From Acidobacteriota bacterium (lineage in GTDB: Bacteria; Acidobacteriota; Terriglobia; Acidiferrales; UBA7541), in the NCBI GenBank assembly GCA_013289835.1, contig JABCZG010000003.1, positions 124,001 to 188,000 of the forward strand: a stretch of DNA of 64,000 bases. The letters are read 5' to 3'. The translations under genes and the position numbers were made by a program. Below are positions 55,347 to 64,000 of this stretch, piece after piece (the first letter of the stretch is position 1; each line of letters begins with the position of its first letter). The notes beneath the pieces are model-generated. The model ran no database searches, was not told the DNA's origin, and saw nothing but the letters and a program-made list of their open reading frames with translations.

Positions 55347-55772
55347 CTAGTCTCCGGCAGCGACGCTCCGGGTGAGTTCCACCGATTCGGCCAGTCCCCT
55401 GCGCATGGGGCCGAGGACAAAGGCAGGCACCAGGCGTTCTGGCGCTAAGGAGACGTTGGTGGCTTTTCGGGGGAATTCGGTACGGCGGTCCAGCTTCAGC
55501 CCAGCGTCCTTCAGAAACTCGGCCGAAAAGCCCATGTCTTCGGCGCGATCCACGCCCCAGAACCACAATTTGTCTTCCTGGCGCTGCATAAAATCCAAGG
55601 CTTCTTCGAGCTTCTTCATCGAGCGGTCGAAGGAGGAAGCCAGAAAGAAAACGCCCAGGGTCCAGGCATGCCGGGGATAGTGCACCTGGATGCGAATACA
55701 GTACTTTCCAGACTGGTTGCGTTCCATGCTGCAGCGATATTCGTTGCGAACAGCGGAAGTACGGCCTGCCAT
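55347..55772 (-). CDS. Protein of unknown function
   Basis: The ATG at 55772 gives 141 residues; a TTG start at 55865 would add 31. The sequence has GKYCIRIQVHYPRHAWTLGVFFLASSFDRSMKKLEEAL and RQEDKLWFWGVDRAEDMGFS, a protein-like mixture without a family that I recognise. No signal peptide or helix is visible. Its stop lies 4 bases from the start of the exported protein downstream. Confidence 0.55.
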   Translation of the reverse strand: MAGRTSAVRNEYRCSMERNQSGKYCIRIQVHYPRHAWTLGVFFLASSFDRSMKKLEEALDFMQRQEDKLWFWGVDRAEDMGFSAEFLKDAGLKLDRRTEFPRKATNVSLAPERLVPAFVLGPMRRGLAESVELTRSVAAGD

Positions 55773-55975
55773 GTTGGTTTCACCGATTCTTAGAGTCTCA
55801 GCGCTGGGTGGTTGTCTTCGCTCTTCCGCCAGATTCGGGAACCTGCCCCCGTATGACAACGGCAAATTAGGTCGAATCGGACTGTGGGGAAGACAGCAAT
55901 AGGGTATCGGGGTGGGTATAGAAAGGCAAGGGCACCCTGTTCAAAACGTAAACAGCTTATTTTGTGTGACTTATA

Positions 55976-57901
55976 TCAGCCCAAGCTGCCGAAGCTCTTT
56001 AGTTTATCCGGCATCAACTTCAACTTGCCTTCCTGTTTCAGCCGCGTATCGAGTGAGGTTCGGAAGGCTTCATAAGCCAGGCTGCGCTTGTTTTGGAGAG
56101 CTTCCTCGGTCAATTCCTTCTTTTGTTTGTCGAAATCTGCGGGATTGGGTTCTTGTTTCTCCGCAACACGGTAGACCAGCCAGTTCTGCCCCAAGCTGAG
56201 AGGCGCGCCCACGTCGCCAGCCTTCAAGTTGAAGGCCGCGGCCAGCTGTTTCCCACTGGCGACGCCGCCCGAGAGGGTGCCACTTCGGGGGATCGGCTCG
56301 CTGGTTTTTGGCTCCAGGCCAAGGGCCTTGGCGGATGCGTCGAACTTTTCGCCTGCCTTCAGTCGCTTGACCAAATCGTCGGCCTTGCTCCGGGCCAGCT
56401 CGGTGGACTTTTGGCGCTTCAGATCGCTAATGACCTTTTCACGGACCTCATCCAAGGAGCCAAGATGCTCGGCAAGGACCTGTTTCACGGAGAGAACCAC
56501 GTAGCCGCGGTCCGTTCGAATCGGCAGGCTCAAATCTCCCACGCGAAGACGGAAGATCTCATCCTTCACATCCTTCGAATTGCCAAGCTCAATCAGAGGA
56601 TCGGTGGCGCTGATGGGGCGCGTTTCGCCCGAAGTCAGGTGATATTGTTTGGCCAGATCGTCCAGGGAAACCTTGTTGGACTGGCGAATGACGGCGGACA
56701 ACTGGTCCGCAGTGCCGCTGGCCCGCTTGTCGGCTTCGGAGAGCATAAGCGGCGCGCGCAGGGATTCTTTGACCTCATCGAACGATTTGGTGTGTGCGGT
56801 CTCTTTTTCGAGCACCTTAATGATGTGGAAGCCGTATTGTGTGCGGACGAGGTCTGAAATCTGACCGGGCGCCAGGGAAAACGCCGTCTTTTCAAACTCG
56901 GGCACCGTCTGGCCTTGAATGATCCAGCCCAAATCGCCGCCTTTGTCCTTGGTTCCGGGGTCTTCGGTGTATTTCTTGGCCAGGTCTTCGAATTTCGTCC
57001 CCTTCTTAGCCTGCTTCAGGACGTCCTCGGCCGTTTTCTTGATCTCGTCCACTTCCGCGTCGGTCTTTCCGACGGTCATGAGAAGGATGTGCTCGACGTG
57101 CACGCGGTTGGGCACCATATATTGCTGAATGTTCTGCTGGTACTGGATTTTTAGCTGGTCGTCGGAAATCTGGATGCTCTGACGGATCTGGTTCACGTCT
57201 ACAAGGGCATAGCGCACCACGCGCTTTTCGGGCACCTGATAACTCGACTTGTTCTTTTCGTAGGCCGCTTTGATCTCTGCATCATCAGGCGTGATCTTCG
57301 CTTCCAGGTCTTCCGGTTTGATCATTGCGTAGTCCAGCGTGACCTTTTCGTTCTTGTTCCGGAACTCTTCCTGGAGCTCTTCCGGGCCCACGCTGATGCC
57401 GTCGGTGACCAGCTTGCGGAATTTCTCCTCCAGCAAACCCTGGCGGATCAGCTCTTCGAAGACCGGCACGGTCAATTGGAAACGCTGTTGCACTTCCGCT
57501 GAGTAGCGGTCCATGCCGACAAACGCGCCGCCGTTGAAAACTGTCGGGAGATACTGGCGGATGCGGTTTGCGCGCTCCTCGTCGGAGACGCCAATGCCGA
57601 GTCGCTTGGCCTCGTATTCAATCTCTTTTTGGAACACGAGTTCCGTCAAGATGCGCTGCGCATAGAACGGCTCCATAATCTTGGAAGCCTGGTTGCGCTG
57701 CTCCATCTGATCCAATTGCAGCCGAACGTCCGCGACGGTTACGGTCTCGTCGCCAATTTTGGCGAGGGTATCCGTGGAAACCTGGCCGGTGTCCGGGGTC
57801 TGCGGCACGAGGTACAAGAGCATGCTGCCACCCAGGACCAGGACGACCGCTCCAAGAAGGATGCGATAGCCGAGTTTGCTTTTATCTTTTGCGCCAGCCA
57901 T
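55976..57901 (-). CDS. PpiD-like SurA/PPIC-domain chaperone
   Basis: The ATG at 57901 has GGAG at good spacing and gives 641 residues. One transmembrane helix (about residues 11-31) anchors a periplasmic part: SurA-N-like helices (about 45-250), a parvulin domain (about 262-365, with VEHILLMT, DLGWIIQGQTVPEFEKTAF and TQYGFHIIKV) and a C-terminal helical region with a second, degenerate parvulin-like stretch. This is the layout of PpiD, which helps outer-membrane and secreted proteins fold near the Sec translocon. It is divergent from the heme/copper protein. Confidence 0.82.
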   Translation of the reverse strand: MAGAKDKSKLGYRILLGAVVLVLGGSMLLYLVPQTPDTGQVSTDTLAKIGDETVTVADVRLQLDQMEQRNQASKIMEPFYAQRILTELVFQKEIEYEAKRLGIGVSDEERANRIRQYLPTVFNGGAFVGMDRYSAEVQQRFQLTVPVFEELIRQGLLEEKFRKLVTDGISVGPEELQEEFRNKNEKVTLDYAMIKPEDLEAKITPDDAEIKAAYEKNKSSYQVPEKRVVRYALVDVNQIRQSIQISDDQLKIQYQQNIQQYMVPNRVHVEHILLMTVGKTDAEVDEIKKTAEDVLKQAKKGTKFEDLAKKYTEDPGTKDKGGDLGWIIQGQTVPEFEKTAFSLAPGQISDLVRTQYGFHIIKVLEKETAHTKSFDEVKESLRAPLMLSEADKRASGTADQLSAVIRQSNKVSLDDLAKQYHLTSGETRPISATDPLIELGNSKDVKDEIFRLRVGDLSLPIRTDRGYVVLSVKQVLAEHLGSLDEVREKVISDLKRQKSTELARSKADDLVKRLKAGEKFDASAKALGLEPKTSEPIPRSGTLSGGVASGKQLAAAFNLKAGDVGAPLSLGQNWLVYRVAEKQEPNPADFDKQKKELTEEALQNKRSLAYEAFRTSLDTRLKQEGKLKLMPDKLKSFGSLG

Positions 57902-58073
57902 CCGATGAATCTCCAAGGTCAGTAGACAAACTTAGTATTATAGGAGATAGGGGCACGCGCCTCAAATAGAATCGTCTTCGGGCAACAAGCCACCCCCAGG
58001 CGCATAAACGCCATCTTCACAATGGGGCCATGAGGGCGAGCCACGGGATGTAGTGGCCGCGCATCGTAATCGT

Positions 58074-59444
58074 ATGCCGACTCGGGTTGGTTCCAAGCTC
58101 ATAACCATTCTTGGCTTTGGTTGCGCCCTCGGTGGACTGCTCTTTTCGCCGCGCATTCCCTTGGCGCAGGAGAGGCTGCCAAAGGAGCCGCCGACTTTTT
58201 ACCGGGATGTCCTTCCGATTCTTCAGCTGCATTGCCTGGATTGCCATCGCGCCGGCGGCATCGCGCCGATGCCGTTCGAAACGTACGAACAGGCAAGACC
58301 ATTTGCGGGCGCGATTGCCCATGCGACGCAGAACAAATCGATGCCGCCGTGGTTCGCGGACGCGAACGTCGGGCGCTTTTCGAATGATCCATCCCTAACG
58401 CCGGACCAGATCGCGAAGCTCGCCGCCTGGGCCGGCGCGAACGCGCCGAGCGGAGATGCACAGGATGCTCCGCTGCCGCAGCAGTGGGCGCAGAGTTGGA
58501 GCATTCCTAGTCCGGATGTAATTCTGAGAATGCCAAAACCGGTGTCGCTCCCTCCGAGCGGCGACATTGAATACACCTACGAAATCGTGCCCACTCATTT
58601 TGCCGGGGACCGCTGGGTGCAAATCGCAGAAGTGCTCCCGACGCAGCGTTCCAACGTGCATCATGCCGTAGTTTACGTCCGGCCTCCGGATTCGAAGTGG
58701 CTGCGTCACGCTCCGGTTGGCATGCCTTTCACCGCTTCCACGCTCACGGATCCGGAAGACCGCCGCGGCGCTCACTGGACGGACAGCGACATCCTGCTGG
58801 TGTATGCTCCCGGCAGTTCGCCGGACACTTGGCCGTCGAATATGGCGAAGTTCGTTCCGGCGGGCTCCGATCTTGTTTTTCAAATGCACTATACGGCCAG
58901 CGGCCGCGCCGTCGACGATCAATCGAGCATTGGTCTCCTTTTTTCGAAGAGCGCGCCTCCGCTGCGCGTGCTGACTCTACAGCTGACGAACGATCACTTC
59001 GTGATTCCGCCAGGCGCGCCGGACTATCGCGTGGAAGCGCACGGCACACTTCCGAACGACACCACGCTGCTCAGCTTCTTCCCGCACATGCACCTTCGCG
59101 GGAAGCGCTTCGAATACAACATCATTCACACGAACAAGCGCGGCGACGGCCAACCAGCGTATGAAATCGAACCGTTGCTGCGCGTCAATTACCACTTCCA
59201 CTGGCAGATGAGCTACCGCCTGGCCGAGCCGCTGTCTCTGAAAGCGGGAACGGAGCTGCAAGCCGTTGCGTGGTTCGATAATTCGAAAGACAATCCGCAC
59301 AATCCCGATCCCAGCGCCGAAGTGCGCTGGGGAGAACAGACCTATGATGAAATGATGGTGGGATTCTTCGACGTTGCCGTGCCTGCCAGCGTGGATAAGC
59401 AGCACTTTTTTATCCGTGGAAACAAGGAATCGCACACTCCTTGA
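58074..59444 (+). CDS. Secreted heme- and copper-binding monooxygenase-like protein
   Basis: The 456-residue protein begins with a signal peptide (about 1-31), then a cytochrome-c-like segment with the heme motif CLDCH (54-58). The C-terminal part resembles copper type II ascorbate-dependent monooxygenases (PHM/DBM): the CuH-site HH pair in NVHHAVVYV and the third histidine in FQMHYTA, and the CuM-site HMH in FPHMHLRG and a methionine in YDEMMVGFF. All expected ligands are visible. It could be an oxygenase that receives electrons through its own heme. Substrate unknown. Confidence 0.78.
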   Translation: MPTRVGSKLITILGFGCALGGLLFSPRIPLAQERLPKEPPTFYRDVLPILQLHCLDCHRAGGIAPMPFETYEQARPFAGAIAHATQNKSMPPWFADANVGRFSNDPSLTPDQIAKLAAWAGANAPSGDAQDAPLPQQWAQSWSIPSPDVILRMPKPVSLPPSGDIEYTYEIVPTHFAGDRWVQIAEVLPTQRSNVHHAVVYVRPPDSKWLRHAPVGMPFTASTLTDPEDRRGAHWTDSDILLVYAPGSSPDTWPSNMAKFVPAGSDLVFQMHYTASGRAVDDQSSIGLLFSKSAPPLRVLTLQLTNDHFVIPPGAPDYRVEAHGTLPNDTTLLSFFPHMHLRGKRFEYNIIHTNKRGDGQPAYEIEPLLRVNYHFHWQMSYRLAEPLSLKAGTELQAVAWFDNSKDNPHNPDPSAEVRWGEQTYDEMMVGFFDVAVPASVDKQHFFIRGNKESHTP

Positions 59445-59550
59445 GGCACCTGCCCCACAGGACAGGTGAAGTACAGTTCCGCGTAGTGTCCATCCGCTAT
59501 TTGCAATTTGACTACGCCGCATTCCGCATTTCCGGCACGCGCAGACCGCT

Positions 59551-60885
59551 GTGGTAGATTTGAAAATTGGAGCCTTCACAGCCAGACCAGCCGTGACCAC
59601 ACAAGCACCCATCGATCCCAAACACGCACCGGGCCAACACAAGGGCCCGCGCGTCGAAGTCTATTGGAGGGCCGTCACTTACAAAACGGTGATCGTCTAC
59701 GTTCTCATAGCCGTCGCGATTATTTCCGGCGGAATTTACTTGGCCAAACCGGACTTGTATAGCATTGTCATCAGCAAAATCGAAAAAACGGTTACCGAGC
59801 CCGATCCGGATACTGTCACCGCCGATCAGAAGCACGCCAAGTTCGTCAACCTGGACGGCAAAGTCCAAGTAAAAAAAGTGAATTCCGTGCAATGGGTGGA
59901 AGCGGACTTTCGCACCTTGCTTGATAAAGGCGACCTGGTGCAAACGGGATCCGACGCTAACGCCCGCATCACCTTCGGTGACGGCACGACCTACACGGTA
60001 AAACCCGACACGCTCGTCACCGTTGAAGAGAACAATACAGAAGCCAACAGGCCGACCAGCGTAGCCGTGCATATCAACGTCGGACAGGTGGACTTAAGAA
60101 CGCCGAACTGGAGTTCGCCGGATTCGCGTGCCGCCGTCAGCGCCGACGACGCCACGGCGCGACTGCCTTCCAACAGCAGCGCGGCCGTCAAATCGGATCC
60201 AGAAAAGAAGGAAAGCGAATTCGTGGTATCCAGCGGCAGCGCGCAAGTGCAGCGCGGCCAGGAGAAGATCGACCTGGCGCCCTGGGAGAAGGCTACAGTT
60301 TCCACCGGCGGCGGAATGCAAAAATCAACCGTGCTGGCCCCGCCCGATCTCGTGGAGCCTCTGAACCTTGCGCCCATCATCGCGGAAAATCCGAAAATTT
60401 CTCCCGTGCATTTCGAGTGGAAGCCGGTGCAAGACGCCGTGTCCTACACGATCCGAATCAGCACGACGACCATGTTTACAAAGACCGTCAAGGATGCCAC
60501 GGTTCGAGGGACGACCGCGGATATAACCGGCCTCGACCCGGGCGAGTATTTCTGGAATGTGACCGCCACGGACAGCAAGAAACAGAACAGCGAAGTCAGC
60601 GAGATTTTCAAGTTCACTCTGGTCGCGCAGGGCAAGTCACAGGCTATGCTGTTGGAGATTGACGGCACCCAATTGCACGGGCGCGTGGCCGAGATCGTGG
60701 GCCGCACGGAACCCGGAGCGGCATTGATCGTGAACGGCCAGCCCGTGCCGATCATTGCGACCGATGGCACGTTCCGCCATTTCACGGAGCCGCTCGAACC
60801 GGGCCAGCATACGATTTCGATTATCGGGTCGAATCGCCGGGGTGGAACGGCGATGAAGCAAGTGTCCATCGTGGTTCCGAAGTAA
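59551..60885 (+). CDS. FecR-domain membrane protein with Ig-like C-terminal domains
   Basis: A 444-residue protein from GTG 59551. One transmembrane helix (about residues 46-66) is followed by a FecR-like domain (about 85-270: VQWVEADFRTLLDKGDLVQTGSDANARITFGDGTTYTV), then a fibronectin-like segment (about 285-365) and a last beta-rich domain ending KQVSIVVPK. FecR domains relay signals to sigma factors in iron uptake, but in these architectures they are mainly structural or ligand binding. It lies 139 bases before mreB on the same strand. Confidence 0.75.
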   Translation: MVDLKIGAFTARPAVTTQAPIDPKHAPGQHKGPRVEVYWRAVTYKTVIVYVLIAVAIISGGIYLAKPDLYSIVISKIEKTVTEPDPDTVTADQKHAKFVNLDGKVQVKKVNSVQWVEADFRTLLDKGDLVQTGSDANARITFGDGTTYTVKPDTLVTVEENNTEANRPTSVAVHINVGQVDLRTPNWSSPDSRAAVSADDATARLPSNSSAAVKSDPEKKESEFVVSSGSAQVQRGQEKIDLAPWEKATVSTGGGMQKSTVLAPPDLVEPLNLAPIIAENPKISPVHFEWKPVQDAVSYTIRISTTTMFTKTVKDATVRGTTADITGLDPGEYFWNVTATDSKKQNSEVSEIFKFTLVAQGKSQAMLLEIDGTQLHGRVAEIVGRTEPGAALIVNGQPVPIIATDGTFRHFTEPLEPGQHTISIIGSNRRGGTAMKQVSIVVPK

Positions 60886-61023
60886 GATTTCCGACGAAAT
60901 GCGCGGGCGCCTTTGCGCTTGTCGTGGTGTCCGGAGACAATGGTTGTTTGGGCTGGCCGCTCGGCGGTCGGTGCTATTGTCGGCCGGACAGCGGAGAGGT
61001 TCTCTCCGCGGGGGGATGTAGGG

Positions 61024-62064
61024 ATGAATAAAAACGGTTACAACATGAGGTCGGTGTTCAGTCTGTTTTCTTCCGACCTCGCCATTGATCTGGGCACGGC
61101 GAACACACTCGTGTTCGCGCACGGTAAAGGCATTGTCGTCAACGAGCCTTCGATCGTCGCGATCAACAAATCCAGCGGAGAAGTCGTGGCCGTCGGCCGC
61201 GAAGCAAAAGAAATGCTGGGTCGCACGCCGGGCAACGTAGTGGCCATCAAGCCGATGAAAGACGGCGTCATCGCGGACTTCAAAGTCACCGAAAAGATGT
61301 TGACCTATTTTATTCAGAAGGCGCACAACCGCCGCGTGCTGGTGCACCCGCGAATCGTCATCGGAGTTCCCAGCGAGATTACGCCGGTGGAAAAGCGCGC
61401 GGTGCAAGACTCCGCGTATCGTGCGCGGGCCAGCGAAGTGTTCCTCGTTGAGCAGGCCATGGCCGCGGCGATTGGCGCGGGGCTGCCGATCGAAGAGCCG
61501 TCCGGAAACATGGTCGTGGACATCGGCGGCGGCACCACGGACATCGCGGTCATCTCCATGAGCGGCATCGTTTACTCGCGCTCCGTGCGCGTGGCCGGCA
61601 ACGAGATGGACGAAGCGGTCATGCAATATTTGAAGCGCAAGTACAACTTGTTGGTCGGCGAACGCACCGCGGAACAAATCAAAATGGAGATTGGCTCCGC
61701 CTATCCGCTGGAAAAACCGCTGACCATGGAAGTGAAGGGCCGCAACCTCATCGAAGGCGTGCCGCGCACCGTCACCATCGACGACAGCGAAATTCGTGAA
61801 GCGCTGAGCGAATGTGTGGCGACGATTTTGAACGCTGTGCGCGTGGCGCTGGAGCGCACCCCTCCCGAGCTTTCCGCCGACATCAGCGACCGCGGCATCG
61901 TGCTGACCGGCGGCGGCGCACTCCTGAAAAATCTCGATAAACGCATCCGTGAGGAGACCGGGTTGCCCGTTTCCATCGCCGATGATCCGCTGGCGTCGGT
62001 AGTGCTGGGCACCGGAAAAATGCTGAGTGATTTCAAATTGCTGCGGCAGGTTTGCATCGATTGA
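61024..62064 (+). CDS. mreB: Rod-shape-determining actin homologue MreB
   Basis: The protein has 346 residues from ATG 61024, following GTAGGG. The nucleotide site is complete: [10 protein letters not shown] near the N-terminus, [15 protein letters not shown] and [11 protein letters not shown]. The interface segment and lengths match the family. MreB filaments guide lateral cell-wall synthesis and interact with MreC and MreD, whose genes follow. An alternative upstream start at 60913 lacks support. Confidence 0.95.
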   Translation: MNKNGYNMRSVFSLFSSDLAIDLGTANTLVFAHGKGIVVNEPSIVAINKSSGEVVAVGREAKEMLGRTPGNVVAIKPMKDGVIADFKVTEKMLTYFIQKAHNRRVLVHPRIVIGVPSEITPVEKRAVQDSAYRARASEVFLVEQAMAAAIGAGLPIEEPSGNMVVDIGGGTTDIAVISMSGIVYSRSVRVAGNEMDEAVMQYLKRKYNLLVGERTAEQIKMEIGSAYPLEKPLTMEVKGRNLIEGVPRTVTIDDSEIREALSECVATILNAVRVALERTPPELSADISDRGIVLTGGGALLKNLDKRIREETGLPVSIADDPLASVVLGTGKMLSDFKLLRQVCID

Positions 62065-62137
62065 GAATTTGCCGGTGCAAGACTACAAGATGCCGCCCAG
62101 AGAGTTTTGCGCCGCGATGCAGCCGAGTTTCGCGTTT

Positions 62138-62170
62138 CGATTTTCCGTTTTCGAATTTCTAATTTCGGGA
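62138..62170. repeat. AT-rich element related to the inverted repeat at 4093-4166
   Basis: Contains ATTTCTAATTTC and other TTTCGA-type repeats also found at 4138-4166. It lies between mreB and mreC, 5 bases before the mreC start, and stays open in the mreC frame. Confidence 0.4.
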
Positions 62171-62175
62171 TTTAC

Positions 62176-63078
62176 ATGGTAGCCCTTCCCTCTCGACATC
62201 GATCGCTGGTCTTGCTCGCGGGCGTAGTCCTTCTGCAAGTTCTGCTGCTGGCCGTGCAGATCAAGCGCGATTCGCAGGGACGCCTCATCCGCGTCTGGAC
62301 CGTTGGCGCGGTTTCGCCGTTTGAGCGCGCGGGGACCTACGGCGTGGATCGCGTTCGCGGTACCTGGCGTCATTATTTCGCGCTGCAAAACACCACTCGC
62401 GATAACGAGGAACTTCGCCGCGAAAATGACGCGCTGAAGCTTCAGATTACACAGCTGGAAAGCAAGGCCGCCGAGGCCGACCGGCTCGCGCTACTTCTTA
62501 ATTTCAGGAAGCTACACATGGATGTTCCCATGATCGGCGCGCGCGTGATCGGCGCCAGCGCGGGAACGGCCACCGAAACCATTGACATTGACCGCGGAGA
62601 ACGCGACGGCATCAAGCGCAACATGGGCGTGATCACGCCGGACGGCGTGGTTGGCAAGGTGATCGAAGCGTATCCGAATACCTCGCAGGTTCTGCTCCTG
62701 ACGGACAAGGATAGCGGCGTTGGCGCCATGCTCTCGGATTCCCGCATCCAGAGCCCGGTCGGCGGCACCGGCGAACCTCTGCTTTACATGAAGTATGTTC
62801 CCAACGACGATACCGTGAATAACGGCGAGCGCGTGGTCACCAGCGGCATGGACCGCATTTTTCCGCGCGATCTTCCCGTCGGCACGATTGTAGACATCAA
62901 AACCGGCAATCCCTTCAAACAGATTCGCCTTCGGCCTGCCGCGAATCTCGAACGTCTCGAGGAAGTGATCGTGCTACTCACGCTTCACCCGCTGGAATTG
63001 CGGACGGAATCGGAAGCTCCGATCCCGCAAACTCCCGTAGCGAGCAAGACGGACAAAGCACCGGCGGCGAAGCCATGA
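62176..63078 (+). CDS. mreC: Rod-shape-determining protein MreC
   Basis: A 300-residue bitopic inner-membrane protein from ATG 62176. A hydrophobic helix (about residues 9-27) is followed by a coiled coil (about 55-100, NTTRDNEELRRENDALKLQITQLESKAAE) and the periplasmic beta-barrel domain (about 110-270, GTATETIDIDRGERDGIKRNMGVITPDGVVGKV). The C-terminal tail is variable. Translation is coupled to mreD by an ATGA overlap. Confidence 0.93.
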   Translation: MVALPSRHRSLVLLAGVVLLQVLLLAVQIKRDSQGRLIRVWTVGAVSPFERAGTYGVDRVRGTWRHYFALQNTTRDNEELRRENDALKLQITQLESKAAEADRLALLLNFRKLHMDVPMIGARVIGASAGTATETIDIDRGERDGIKRNMGVITPDGVVGKVIEAYPNTSQVLLLTDKDSGVGAMLSDSRIQSPVGGTGEPLLYMKYVPNDDTVNNGERVVTSGMDRIFPRDLPVGTIVDIKTGNPFKQIRLRPAANLERLEEVIVLLTLHPLELRTESEAPIPQTPVASKTDKAPAAKP

Positions 63079-63605
63079 ACGACACCTACGATATACGCGG
63101 CGCCGAATCGCACATCGAGGTGCACAAGTTCCGCGCCGGTGCCATCATCGGCACGCTGCTCCTGGTGCTTTTTTTGCAGGCGTTCTTGCCGCTCTATGTG
63201 CCCAAAGCGGAAATTCTGGATCTCCCGCTGCTGATCACTATTTATTTTGGCTTGAGCCGGCGTAATCCTTCTACCGGGCTTCTGCTCGGCATGGCCATCG
63301 GCCTGGCGCAAGACAGCTTGAGCGGTCCGACGGTTCCTCTCGGGCTGTACGGCATCGCAAAAACCTTGATTGGGTATCTTGCTTCGTCCATCGGCGCCCG
63401 ATTAGACACCGAGCACCCGGCAGCGCGTTTTGCCCTCACCGCCGTTTTCTTTGTCGCGCATCAGGGCATCGTCAATCTCACCCGCCGCATTCTCCTCGGC
63501 CAGCCCGAACCGTGGTTCAACATGCATCTGCTCATCGGCGCGCTCGTCAACGCCCTCGTCGCCGTCGTCCTCTTCTTGCTTCTCGACCGCCTCCGCAGAT
63601 CCTAA
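63075..63605 (+). CDS. mreD: Rod-shape-determining protein MreD
   Basis: A 176-residue membrane protein with about five to six hydrophobic helices and the family segment GLSRRNPSTGLLLGMAIGLAQDSLSGPTVPLGLYGIAKTLIGYLAS. It starts inside the last codons of mreC (ATGA). MreD connects MreC to the cell-wall enzymes. The usual downstream genes (PBP2, rodA) are absent; the next gene is on the opposite strand. Confidence 0.92.
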   Translation: MNDTYDIRGAESHIEVHKFRAGAIIGTLLLVLFLQAFLPLYVPKAEILDLPLLITIYFGLSRRNPSTGLLLGMAIGLAQDSLSGPTVPLGLYGIAKTLIGYLASSIGARLDTEHPAARFALTAVFFVAHQGIVNLTRRILLGQPEPWFNMHLLIGALVNALVAVVLFLLLDRLRRS

Positions 63606-63628
63606 TTAGACTTGCAGGGGAAACAGCC

Positions 63629-64000
63629 TCAGTGTGAAAGCAGAAACTGCTTGAAATCGTCGTAAGCGCTCGACACCGGGAGGGATAATTTTTCGCGCTT
63701 CAGATATGCCGCGAGGCGGTCCGGCAGTGGCGGAGCGGTGCCAATGGCCTTCATGACCACCTCGGCGAATTTCGCGGGATGCGCTGTCGCCAGCACCAAC
63801 CCTTGCGCCGGCTCCGGATGTTCGCGTTTGTAGGCTTCCCATCCGAGAAAACCAACCGCCGTGTGCGGATCGGCGATATAGCCAAAGCGCTCATGCAGCA
63901 TCTTCATGGCGGCAAGCGTTTCTTCATCGCTCGCGCCATGCCCCCAGATTTCTTTCTGCATGTATTCGAGGCGATTGCGAAATAGATCGAGCAACCGCGG
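63629..64000 (-). CDS. thrC: Threonine synthase, C-terminal part
   Basis: The last 123 or so codons of a gene that continues beyond the right edge. The segment FGYIADPHTAVGFLGWEAY followed by LVLATAHPAKFAEVV and the terminal helices match the C-terminal domain of PLP-dependent threonine synthase (E. coli type). Only the end of the protein is visible, so the PLP lysine and complete length cannot be checked. Confidence 0.85.
   Translation of the reverse strand, partial: PRLLDLFRNRLEYMQKEIWGHGASDEETLAAMKMLHERFGYIADPHTAVGFLGWEAYKREHPEPAQGLVLATAHPAKFAEVVMKAIGTAPPLPDRLAAYLKREKLSLPVSSAYDDFKQFLLSH

Overview
The window is high-GC bacterial chromosome with no rRNA, tRNA, CRISPR array, phage or insertion sequence that I could recognise. 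The best lineage guess is Acidobacteriota: there is a VWFA-related protein of the type described in that phylum, many large secreted proteins without assigned function, short GGGCTAAAGCCC-type intergenic hairpins, and small toxin-antitoxin pairs. This assignment is inference from gene content; no marker gene in the window settles it. Both ends cut genes: an unknown membrane-anchored protein on the left and threonine synthase on the right.

Layout. 0-4.1 kb: membrane protein, FAD-linked oxidase, metallo-beta-lactamase-fold hydrolase, secreted protein. 4.2-7.9 kb (minus): a tightly packed set of cofH, cofC, scoA, scoB and an F420-type flavin reductase, combining coenzyme F420 synthesis, a 3-oxoacid CoA-transferase and a probable F420 user. 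8.0-9.05 kb: cytochrome c and a small secreted protein. 9.1-12.2 kb (minus): molybdate transport (modABC) behind an HTH-TOBE regulator. 12.3-12.9 kb: hicBA. 12.9-18.4 kb: a degenerate GT51 protein, a FadN-type beta-oxidation enzyme, a patatin, and a fatty-acid desaturase. 18.4-19.65 kb holds no convincing gene. 19.6-30.9 kb: GGDEF-EAL protein, a VapBC-like pair, three envelope proteins including the VWFA protein, a secreted carboxylesterase, a MASE1-GGDEF cyclase and MtgA. 31-39.4 kb: PilZ, SRPBCC, zinc-ribbon, GT39-like and DUF4112-like proteins, a two-component system whose kinase is frameshifted, and two exported proteins. 39.4-46.1 kb: a LonC-like protease, AI-2E family exporter, MFS carrier and class V aminotransferase. 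46.3-52.8 kb: a surface locus with a sigma-54-like promoter, a long leader, a lipoprotein of eight Ig-like repeats plus a DUF3494 domain, and an OmpA protein with two PKD-like domains. 53-58 kb: a second desaturase, small proteins and a PpiD-like chaperone. 58-63.6 kb: a heme/copper monooxygenase-like protein, a FecR-domain protein and mreBCD.

How the parts may work together. CofH and CofC make intermediates of the F420 pathway and the neighbouring PPOX-fold protein probably uses the cofactor; why a CoA-transferase is translationally coupled to cofC is unclear. c-di-GMP signalling recurs: two cyclases keep RxxD inhibition sites, one of them behind a receiver that cannot be phosphorylated, and there is a PilZ protein. 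Several genes shape the envelope (GT51 enzymes, MreBCD, PpiD, OmpA, desaturases, exported proteins).

The observations I would check first are the F420/CoA-transferase operon; the adhesin locus, with its sigma-54-like promoter and a leader box that recurs before the esterase gene; the probable ATP-independent Lon protease; the catalytically degenerate GT51 and receiver domains; and the single-base frameshift in the CpxA-like kinase.
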